DNA of 64,000 nt. Source: Posidonia oceanica (Eukaryota > Streptophyta > Magnoliopsida > Alismatales > Posidoniaceae). Shown in pieces: positions 21,450-31,453 of the stretch. The notes under the pieces are model-generated. The model searched no databases. It was not told the origin of the DNA and saw only the letters and a list, made by a program, of their open reading frames with translations. Positions within the stretch are counted from its first letter, which is position 1. The number at the start of each line of letters is the position of its first letter. The position numbers were made by a program, and so were the translations under genes. The stretch covers positions 61,420,501 through 61,484,500 of the forward strand of contig JAZBRS010000026.1 in assembly GCA_037176725.1 (NCBI GenBank), written 5' to 3'.

Positions 21450-23439
21450 ATGAAAAATGGCCCTTTTAAAAAATATATATAATTTTATTGAAATATAGAC
21501 ATATAATTCAAAATCAATTGACTATAAGTAGAAAAGTCTATTTATATGTAATCATAAATTCAATCCTTATTTTTTCTAATGTTGGATTATTCCATCATAT
21601 TTCGAGTAAACAAATAAATAGAAAGTAAGTTCTTTTGCTCCATACCCGCAAATTGGAAAAATCATATTTATTCGTGTACCCTAACTTTCTTGCATACAGT
21701 TTTCTTGACATGCATGATCTTGCAAGTACAAACAATAATTAAATTTCTAAGGATTCAAACAATTAATTTTGGTATTTTAGGGAGCCATGCATGGCCCAAG
21801 TTTTGTCAGTGTAAATGGAGAAATGCGAAGTTTTACAAGCTATACAAGTAATTAATTTCATTCTTTGACAAGGGTATCCTACCAACAATTTCAAGAAAAA
21901 CTCACGGATAAATTGAATACGTTTCTTGTCCAATTCCAAAAGTTGAGAATATTGCAAACTGTGTGACAATAGATATGTACATGTGCTTCAAACAAATCTT
22001 TTTCGGATAGCTAGTGTTTGCGTTTGGGTTACTCTATCGAATAATATTTCTATTGAAAATTCAGTAATCAAATCTGTCAAATGGTCACTCCTGGGAGAGT
22101 ATTCGCGATCAAGAAAATAGTCACTTCATTAATAAATTTATCAAATATTGGCTTAAACTAATAATGAGTAACTTCTTAGATGGTAAGAAAAACACTGATG
22201 TAGGCTGACCATAACCGATGTAGTTAGCTCATTATAGTAGTCTTTAAATCACGAACTTTCGAGACAAGCTTCACACTAGAATTTCAATCCGACCACGGTC
22301 TTTTATAGTAGCACAAGAAGAGTTTTATGTTTGCTCTAACATTATTAAATGAAGAAAATTTGCTTATACCTCGATAATTGGGGATTGTTATTCCTCATGC
22401 ACTACAATTGTTTACTTCTACGTGTTACCATCCCTAGCTGCTATAGTTGTGAAAATATAACTTTGTTTGTTACTTTTTCAATTTTATTTTTATCTACTAT
22501 ATTCTTTCAGCAAACTTTGTTAAATACGAAGCACAAGAAGGGAAAAAAAATGTGGTTATAAGATGTGAGATTTCTTGCTAAAAGAAATAGAAAGGTGATC
22601 AGGACATGGATAAATCTCCAAAGAAATCAAGCATGCTTTGTGAAAATATAACTTTGTTTATTACATTTTCAATTTTATTTTTATCTATTGTATTTTTTTC
22701 AGTAAACTTTCTTAAATATGGAGCTGAAGAAGGAAAAAAAAAATACGTGGTTATAAAATGTGAGATTTCTTGCTAAAGAAATAAAGTATTCTTGTGAAAC
22801 CTATATGTGATTTCCTTTTTGTAATGGAGACCTACCTACACACGAATACGTTAAAATATTTCAAAGTACTCATATCAATTACCAATAATTTCCTATCCAG
22901 AAAACTAATAACCTTTTTAGCAGCTAACTATTATCTTTTCTAGGTTTTTCCTACAATTCATGTTAATTTCTAATCGAAACCTTTGAACCTTTTATAATAT
23001 ACTAAAGCACTTTCCATAACTATCAATTTATTCATCGAATTTACAGTTTGATGCTTGTGTTACAAAATTCATCAAATTAATGCCTCGAAGCTTCATTCAC
23101 TAAGGTGTCGTAAACTTCTTCTAAAGATCGTCAGTCATTGTCACAGTCTCCACCATCATCTCCGTCAAACCCTGTGATCCATGTCCTTGCGGTTATGATG
23201 CTAATAATCGAGGGTAGGCAGTCACTCGGCTTAATTGCATATGTGCTATTGTTTGATCTCTACGTACTCTCCCCCCTCTATGGAGGGAGTCTAGTACTAT
23301 TTGGTTCTTCCTTTCGTACCGCTGTATCTTTCTGTTGCACCATGCTGTAAACTCTCGGATTACAACGTATGTTCGCGGCAACTCCTTTTATTTCAATGAA
23401 GCACTGCCTTGCTTCAAAAAAAGTGTGGAGAGGGAGGAT
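21450..23439. other. AT-rich intergenic region with a local direct duplication
   Basis: No gene could be supported. A 68-codon minus-strand ORF (21763-21969) contains ELDKKRIQFIREFFLKLL, which looks less random than its surroundings and could be an exon relic, but no family was recognised. A direct duplication lies at 22447-22790 (separate entry). The remainder shows no inverted ends, LTR edges or conserved coding sequence. Confidence 0.4.
22447..22790 (+). repeat. Imperfect tandem duplication, period about 190 bp
   Basis: 22447-22587 and 22637-22790 share TGTGAAAATATAACTTTGTTT, then CAATTTTATTTTTATCTA, then GTGGTTATAA and GTGAGATTTCTTGCTAAA in the same order with small indels. Both are non-coding. 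Confidence 0.75.
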
Positions 23440-24751
23440 TTGCTGTCGTCGAGCATTGACTTCCTATGACAACACGTCGAGTTTCTCGACCGACTAGAAC
23501 TCACCATGTACGGTTCTTCTTTGTTGTTGTAAAATCTAAAAACTCGAGCTTTATGTCAAGATAGCTTCTGTTGTCGTAATAATGACGGAGACTTACACTG
23601 TCAAATGGCAAAACCTTGAAATATTATTATTGATTCGATAGATTTTGTAGCATACGCACCATACTTGAATTCGATCAAATGCCAGGACACCAAACAATAT
23701 TTACGCTTCATATTATTTTTTGATCTATTACAGTCGAGACTTCCAAAATTCATGTTATGTAAACCTGAATAACTGTACTTAATAATTAGCTATTAGGTGC
23801 GTCTTGTTCAAATCAATTTTTTTCGTGCATCTACACATCGTCTGTAAAATCTAAAAATATGTACATTTTTGTTGATTTCCTTTATCTGCTAGCTATTAAA
23901 CTTCCAAGAAGAAGCAGAATAGAAGCATGTCGCTTCACCTGTCTAGTTGTCTTACGATATTTTTCTTGTTCTGCTCACGTGAGTCACACCTTGTCTTGTA
24001 TCATTTATGTGGATTGATTTTATTAGCATTAGTTGCTAGCCAGCCTTTATACCAATCGCTGTATAATTCTCAGGCGTCCAATCTTGACATGTTGTTTTGA
24101 TATGACTGGTCAGTTTTTAAATGTTCAATAAAAATTAAGGGTCTGTTTGTATGAATCCAAAAATTCCAATAAGATTATAGTTTACAAAAATATTTGGATC
24201 AAAACAAAACAATTCAATAAAAATGTGGTTTTTCACATACTAACGCCACCTACTCCACCCTCAACCGCTTGACCCCTTTCAGTTCTCCACCAGACGTCCA
24301 GACCACCCCCAACGCCACGGCCACCTTGCAAACGCCAACCCACGTGAGCCCTCTTCTCCCCACCACCACCGCCCACCTTCTCCCTCTCACCCTGTTCTCA
24401 ACAAAACAGTAAAACACCACCTTCACCTCCTGTTCTTCTTCTCCGCCATTACCCATGCACGGAGAGTGAGAGTGTGTGTGTGTGTGTGTTTTGTAAGGAG
24501 GGAGAGAGAGAATTTAAAGGAATTAACAATCGTACAAAAATACATTATTGGACAACAAATATAATTTTGTGGGCGTACCAAACGGACCCAAAAAGAATTT
24601 AACCTATCTAAAGGAAAATGTAATTGGATTTTGCGAAGCACCGACAAAAAATCTTACCATTAGGGCCTCACATGATAAATAGAGAATTATGTGTATCTTG
24701 ACGATGGTAGGTGATTAAAGGTTAACATGAAATACGAAAATAATTAACTTT
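23440..24751. repeat. Duplicated block, copy A (downstream flank of the UCH-like gene)
   Basis: This stretch resembles 54279-54940 in order and orientation. Shared landmarks are GTCGAGTTTxTCxAxCGA, GTCAAAxGxCAAAAC followed by GATTTTGTA, TTTTTGTTGATT, and AGGGCCT(C/T)xCATGAT followed by TAGAGAATTAT and TAGGTGATTAAA. Both copies lie downstream of the last exon of the minus-strand UCH-like gene or its relic, so they are two sides of a segmental duplication. Copy A is interrupted by the element at 24139-24589 and separated from the gene by later insertions, including the solo LTR at 25108. Confidence 0.65.
24139..24589. mobile_element. Short inverted-repeat element (hAT-like MITE), 451 bp
   Basis: Ends GGGTCTGTTTG and CAAACGGACCC are inverted repeats. 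Flanks AAAATTAA (24131-24138) and AAAAAGAA (24590-24597) agree at 6 of 8 positions, compatible with a worn 8-bp duplication. The interior has a C-rich block and a run of GT dinucleotides (24472-24489). The duplicated block copy B lacks it (compare about 54775-54790), so it inserted after the duplication. Confidence 0.65.
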
Positions 24752-25107
24752 TCTTTAGATGTTAAATAAGAAAAATAGGAATAAGTAGAAAATAAAATTA
24801 TTATTCTAATATTATTGTTATTCTATTTGAAAGTTATTTTCTTTTTAAAATGAATGTGTATAAGAAGAAATCATGGTTTTGTTGAAAAATGGAGTGTCAA
24901 AATATAAGTTTTGAAATAAGTTAGAAAACATGTAGATAAATACTAGTTAATATGATTGTCAAAATATCTCTAATGTGAAACATGTATATATCATATTAAA
25001 TATGTATTATTTTTATAAAAAAAATAAACATATCATAAACATACATATATCTAAATAACTTTATTCCACCAGAATAACTTTATTCCATCTCCACAGCAGA
25101 ATAATAG
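24752..25107. other. AT-rich insert flanking the solo LTR (possible older MITE)
   Basis: This stretch, with its continuation at 31011-31135, is absent from copy B, where the matching sequences are joined at about 54940-54970. It was therefore inserted into copy A before the solo LTR landed in it. Related words (ATTCTATTTG and CAAATAGAAT) appear in opposite orientation on the two sides, as in a MITE, but clear terminal repeats were not established. No gene is present. Confidence 0.35.
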
Positions 25108-28100
25108 TGTTGACATCCCATTTTGACAAGCCTGAATCAGTTGGAGTTCTCTGGTGACTTCTGGATCCAAACTTAGGTCAAACCACACCATTCCTTTTCA
25201 TCTTACCCTTCAAAACAAGCCTAAACTTGACCTAAACTTACACCCCTTTCCCTAACCCAAAATTTACTTAAAAACCATAGGAAAATCCACCATTTCCTAC
25301 TTAGCAAACCTACCCAAACCCTTAGAAATTCTCAACCCAAAACCATTCCCAAAAACCCTAGAAAGTCTAAGTAAAACTACCATTTTTCTACACCTCAGAA
25401 CCCTTCTAAAACCTTCTCAAAACCAAACCAAAACCCTAGAAACAGTACTAGAGACCCTAGGCTACACACCCACCGAAATTCACCCCTTTTCAAAACTTCT
25501 AAGCCATCCATTTACCCAAATTATCCTTTTCTCTCTCCTAGATTATTCTTTTCTCTCTCGTCTCTCTCCTGATTATCCTCCTCCTTTTCACCTCCTTCTC
25601 TCCCTCTTTCTTGCCTGGTTGTGGGCCTCTCTTGTGCTTTTATCTGTTCTCAATCTTATTCCTATTTTTATCTTATTTTTAGCATTTTCTTTGACTTTTA
25701 AAAAATTATTTTCTTTCAACTCCTCTTTTTCCCCCTTATTCCTCCATTTCTCCCTTTTCCTCTTCTTTCTAAGTTCCTCTTCTTTTCTCTTACTAAATCC
25801 TTAAAAACCCTTGGAAAACCTTCAAAACTCTAAAACAGAAGGAAAACAAACCAAAACCCTAAGAAAAATAATTAAAAACATTAAACAAACAATTGAAAAC
25901 CAAAACCTAACTAAATCTAGCCAAAATGGAAAATCATGAATACAAGCTAAAGAATGCAAAACAAACCAAAAGAAAATACTATAAAATCAAGGAAAAAACC
26001 AAAATATAACCAAAACAAGCAAAGGTAAAAACCCTACTAGAAAACAATCAAAAAAAATTCCCAAAAAGAAAAGAAAACAATTAAAAATGCTAAGGCAGAT
26101 AATTAAGAAAAAGAGAAACCTAACTTAACAAATCTAAAAAGAACAATTCAAAGACTTAATTAAAAAATAAAAACAAACAATCAAGAATCCAAAAACACTT
26201 AACTAAAAACTTAACAAGAAAATCTTAATTAAAAAAAAATTAATTAAAAGAACTCAACAAACAAAAATCAAAAACAAATCAAAAGACTTAAGCAAAAAAA
26301 GACCAAAATCAAAAATCTAAAACCCACTCTAATTAATTTAAAAACAAACTTTAAAAATCCTAACTAACACCCCAAGTACTTAACAAGGAAAACATAATTA
26401 AAAAACAACTTAAAAAACTTAACAAACATTTAATTAAAATCAAAAAACAAATCAAAAGCAAAGAAAACCCTAAAAAACCCTAATCAAAACTAAATCTCTC
26501 TAAAACTAATTAATTAATCAAAGACAATCATTAAAAAACTTAATCAAAGTCCCAACTTAAAACACAATCACTCTAAAAACCTTTCCTATTTTTATTTTAT
26601 TTTATTTTATTTTTATCTAATTTATTTCTCTCCTTTCTCTTCCTCCTTTCTTTCTTCCTTTCTATTTTTCTTTCTTTCTTTTCTTTCTTCTTTTTTGGGC
26701 CCAGTCCGGCCCGTCTGCCCTCCTTCCTTCTTTTCTTTCTTTCCTTTTTTTTCTCTCGCGCGCAGCCCGGCCCGCACTCGGCCCCTTCTCCCTCCTTCTT
26801 CCTCTTCTTCTTCTTCTTCTTCCTCCTCCCTCCCGCCAGCTCTCTCCCTCCTCTTCTTTGAATTCAAACCTTCCCTCTCCATCATCTCAGCTCCAGTCTG
26901 CCGCCTGTCCTCTCTCCTGTCTCAGCGGATCTCCGAGGCATTTAATGTCGTCACCTCTGGTCGTCCTTCTCCCTGCCAGCTGCCTCCCGCCTGTGACAAT
27001 TCAAAAACCACCGCGCCCTCCGTCCTAGCTGCATAAAAGCTCCAGCCAGGCCTCCTCCTCATCGCCTTTTGTCAACCTAAGAGAGCAAGAGAACCTAGAG
27101 AGTTCCCAGCACCTAATCTTCTCCTTCTTCCTCTGAAAACGCTCGGCTCTTCCTCCTCCATCTTCCCACTGAAACCAGAGCCTCCATCTCCACCCGAACC
27201 ACCCAGCATTCACCCCCCAATCTCGCCCAGAACTCCACCATCTCAGTGCTCCATTCCACACCCAAAGCCGCCCCAGAAATCACCCTCCATCCGCTTGAAC
27301 CCACACACAGCAACCCAACCACCTTCCTCCAAAATTCCCCACTCGACAGCTCCTTGAATCCTTCCAAACTCCACCGCTGAACTCCCCAATACCCCAGCTC
27401 TTCAAACCACCTGAGCCTCAGCCCTAACCCTCACCACAGCCCGATTGCTCCACCACAAACACCTACGACCTCCTCTGCCAGAAATTCACCCAGCGACCTA
27501 TTTTCCTCTCTAGTCCTCTACGACCCAATTCAACCACCCACACACCCTCACCGAACCTCCAGAAGCTCACCTGAGCCTTCCAACTGATCCAGAGGGTAGT
27601 ACATCATCACCCCCACCTCCAGCCATCTTCTGTGAACCCACAGAAGCGAAATTTCGCTCCGATCTGCAGAAGCTGCCTCCGAGCGTCCAGGAAGCTCCGG
27701 AGCACTCCACTGATCAATTCCCAGTGTTCCCGGGCCGACGACGACGTCTGCAACCTCCAGCTGACCTCCGCCGGCAAGCTCTGAAGCACCGGACGTCGGG
27801 GGGACACTTCGGACAGCGCAGTAGGTATCTCTCTTCTCCACTAGTCTAGTTTTTCTCTGTTCTTGCTTTTCCAACCCTCAGATAGGGGTTGCCCCTCCTC
27901 TCTCACCGGGTCAGCACCGCCGCTGACCCGTCTTCTCCGGCGAGCTCCGAGCTCGCCTCGCCGCTCCGGTCTGCAGAAAGCTGGCCTGGCAGTTGTCCCA
28001 GCTCCGCACGAACCCCAGGATCATGCCGGTGCCTTCAGAACGTCCTCCCGTCGCGCCGATCATCCGGTCGACCTCCGAAAGTCCAGCAGCCCTCTAGCGA

Positions 28101-31005
28101 GCTCTTCGGTCTGCTCCAGGCCGCGTCACGAGACGCCGATGCCCCTCCGATCTCCCCCCAGCTCCGGTGAAGCCCGCCGACGCCTTAGCGCTGCTCCAAC
28201 TCCCCTCCTCCGCCTTCCCCGGCCATTGGTAGCAGTTGCTACAGTGGCCGCTCGTTTGCTAAAACACTGTGCATTTATTTTTGCTTACCTATGCTTTTTT
28301 GTTATAAAATTGTATATTTGCCTTGTTTTCTTGCTTATTTGCATTCTGGTCCAACTTCTGTTTATTATTCATCTGATTTCGTATGTAGATCTTATGAAAT
28401 TGCATGAAAAGCTTAAAAAATCAGTTAATTGCATGTTAGTCCCGCCACAGTGTTTCTCTTCAGTGTTTTCTTTAAGTTCTGGCCCTTCAGTTCTTTATTA
28501 TTGCATGTTAGTCCTTCAGTAGTTAATCTAATTTAATGTTTTAATTTTACCTTGATGTATTGCATTTCTGGTCCCTGTTAGTTTTCTTATTTGCACTTTA
28601 GTCCTCTGATCTGTTAACTTAGGTCTTTATTTTCTTTACTGCATTGCATCATTTCCCTCATATTATCTGATTTTTACATATAGGTCCTTCATCATGCACA
28701 GCATACATTTAAATGCATATTTTGCTTATAAAATTGCATTTTTTACCCTACATGATTTGAAAATTGCATATTAGCCCTCTGCCTGTCATTTAAATGTATA
28801 TTTTGCTTATAAAATTGCATTTTTGACCCTGCATGATTTGAAAATTGCACATAGGTCCTCTGCATACTTATAAAAATCATTTGAATGCATATTTTGCTTA
28901 TAAAATTGCATCTTAGACCCTGCATATTTGAAAAATTACATATAGGTCCTCTATTTGCATTCCCAGACCACTTAGACCCCTGTTTTGCTGGAAAAATTGC
29001 ATTTTAGACCCTGTTGATTTCAAAATTGCATGCCAATCTCCCATATGATTTCAAAACTTGTCTTGATGTATGTCTATCTTGAAAAATTGCATTTTGAACC
29101 CTGCATTTTGTAAAATTGCATTCAGACCCTCCTTTTTTCAAAAACTTTGCATAAAGGCCCCCAACTTTTCAAAATCCTTGCATTTAGACCCCCATCTTTC
29201 CCAAAATTGCATATAAGCCCCCAGTTTTCTGAAAAATCATCCCAAAGTCTTTTCTTGCATTTTGCATGCCTTGCATTCATGCATTCTCGCATTTGGCATT
29301 CCTTGCACACATTTAAGCATTCCTAGTTCCCATGCACATGGGAGGACCTGTTTTGCACACCCCTAGGACCTCCTGTACACCTAGATCCATTCTTCTCCCT
29401 TGTTCTGGCCCCTCTGCCTTGAAGCTGGGATATCTTCAGATCCGGCCGTTGGATCTTCTCAATCAAGCTACCTGGACGACCCCGGCGGAGCACTCTTAGC
29501 ATGGACCAATCAAATTTCAGATCAGGCTTCAGATTTCCGAGGTAAGTCCTCCTGAACCCCTGCACAGCATTCATTGGCACACCATTTGCATTCCATGCAT
29601 TGTTTTTGCTTTCTGGTTTCTCGCGCATGTAGAATAAGACTTCCTCTTCTTACCTATCAACTCTGCTTCCTCTTTTCGCGTACTCTCAGTGTTTTGTGTT
29701 GCGTTTCCCCTGGATTCATCACTAATTGCGACTTTCTTCCCCCTTTCCCACGATCCGATCGCATCGCAAGCTCTTGGCAGTATGCGAGACACATCGTGGA
29801 ACATTTTGGTGGGAAACAGTCACAAAACAGTGGTAATCCTTCCACTTGCTTCCCTTCCCCTTTGTAGATCTTCACACCTACTTTGCGTGGTCTTTAAACA
29901 ACGCTCATTCTCACACTTACGCTGTTTACTTCCCATTTGCTTCTCCTGGCCTTTTTCTTTGCATTTGCATCTGTATGGTTTTATCGATGCTTTATTTCGC
30001 TTACTTTGGCACCGTCTCGCGTGCCCGCTCTGATTTTGGCACCGTTTCGCGTGCCCGCTCTGTTTTGGCACCGTTTTGCGTGCCCGCTTCGTCTTTGGCA
30101 CTTTTTTGCGTGCCGTTCTTGTTCTCGCACCGTTTTACGTGCCTGCTTCGTCTTTGGCATCGTTTCGCATGCCGTTCTTGTTTCTCGCACCGTTTTGCGT
30201 GCCTCTTTGTTTTCTCGCACTATTTTGCGTGCCGCTTTGTTTTCTGCACCGTTGTGCGTGCCATTCTTGTTTCTCGCACCGTTTTGCGTGTTGACTTTGC
30301 TTTCTCGCACCGTTTCGCGTACCGCCCTCGTTTCTTGCGTTGTTTCGTGTGTTTTACGCAGTTTTTTCTTGCATGTCGCCTGCATTGCTTGGTTTTACCG
30401 CCGTTTTGCTTTTCCATCTGCATTTACATATAGGACAATGATGCTTACTGCCTGGAGTTCTCACGAGTCAGGTTTCGACCGGTTCGGAACACAGACAGCG
30501 TTGCTGAGCACTTAGACCGCACGTTTACTTCCCTGCATTGCATCCCACCACTTAGAACACACCTATGAGCATTCATTCAGGCATTCATTGGCATTTAAGC
30601 ATTCAAACCTGCATTTCCCTGCGTATGCGAGCGTAAGTCTAGAAAGACCGATTCTCGGACGTGTCGGGAGTGCCTAGCACCTTCCCCGCACGTAACAGAA
30701 GTCATTGCCCAGTCTTTTGGCCCGCAATGACCATATTGCCCCTATCCTAGGCATGAATCATCTCATTTGCATTTGTTTTCTTTTACATTGCTTTGCATTG
30801 CAACTTTTGCTCGATTTTGCGTATTAACTCACGCATTTCCTCCGATTTTCCATGTCTCCCGATAATAAACACGGTGACGACTCTGAATTGTCTTGTCTTC
30901 TTCTTTTCTTATCTTTTCTCCCCTGTTTTAAATGTTTTCGAGTTAAACCCTCCTCCTCGGATATCGCCGCTAATAGTAAACCTGATTCTGATTGGAATTA
31001 CTACA
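25108..31005 (+). mobile_element. Solo LTR of a Tat/Ogre-like Ty3 retrotransposon (copy B), 5.9 kb
   Basis: Begins TGTTGACATCCC and ends ATTACTACA, flanked by AATAG at 25103-25107 and 31006-31010. This perfect 5-bp duplication proves a complete 5898-bp LTR without internal region. Internal order is as in copies A and C: CCCTA-rich start (25310-25450, 26465-26485), AT-rich part, pyrimidine tract (26620-26900), TATA-like CATAAAAG at 27033-27040 as likely promoter, GC-rich block (27650-28250), TTGCATTTTAGACCC-type units (28300-29280), GTTTTGCGTGCC array (30000-30370) and the conserved block 30435-30890. ORFs inside, including 27863-28522 (219 codons), have no domain and are not conserved as frames in the sister LTRs. 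Confidence 0.9.
27033..27040 (+). promoter_or_regulatory. Probable TATA box of the solo LTR
   Basis: CATAAAAG sits between the pyrimidine tract and the downstream CT-rich leader. The sister LTR on the minus strand has ATAAAAAG at the equivalent place near 5170. This would place the U3/R boundary about 1.95 kb into the LTR. Confidence 0.4.
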
Positions 31006-31010
31006 AATAG
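31006..31010. repeat. Target-site duplication AATAG, right side of solo LTR B
   Basis: AATAG directly follows the LTR end TACA and matches the five bases before the LTR start (25103-25107). Confidence 0.85.
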
Positions 31011-31300
31011 AATTACCAATCTAGATTTATTCTTATTCTTTACATAATCAAATAGAATAGTAATTCATATTCTAGATCTATTCTATGAGATATTTTTGAT
31101 CAAATATTTCAAACTTATCATGATTATGTTGAAGTACCTGGCTACCTACAAGAAGCTCCGGAAAAAGCACGGGCAACAAAACTTGATTTCCACTGCTTAG
31201 GCTTTTGTGGTATTTATTATGCATTTATCTATTTGTAAGACAGAAAAGCAACATTCTTCATTTGGTTATTTCAACAATCAATAACGTTATGCATCGTCAC

Positions 31301-31412
31301 TTTTTTTTTTTTAGCATATTCTTTTTTATTTTTTCTTTTATTTAATATCCGTAGAATTCAAATCCCTAATCTCTTGTACAACCACAAAAAAACTTCACCA
31401 CTATACCAAATG
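31301..31412 (-). mobile_element. tRNA-derived SINE in the 3' flank of the UCH-like gene
   Basis: Read on the minus strand it has GGTATAGTGGTGAAG (Pol III box A-like), GGGATTTGAATTC (box B-like), then an AT-rich tail ending in 12 A. Flanks ATTGCATTGTCGCA (31413-31426) and the related TTATGCATCGTCAC (31287-31300) look like a worn target-site duplication. The paralogous copy at about 55130-55170 lacks the insert. It lies about 40 bp past the stop codon, so it is probably inside the gene's 3' UTR. Confidence 0.6.
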
Positions 31413-31453
31413 ATTGCATTGTCGCATAGAAAACGCAGTAGCAACAAAAAATA

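Noticed and set aside
27863..28522. 219-codon ORF in the GC-rich part of solo LTR B
   Set aside because: No domain, and the corresponding parts of LTRs A and C do not keep the frame, so it is a GC-driven open frame.
31301..31412. Possible functional tRNA gene
   Set aside because: Only box A-like and box B-like words are present; no cloverleaf can be formed and a poly(A) tail follows, which fits a SINE.
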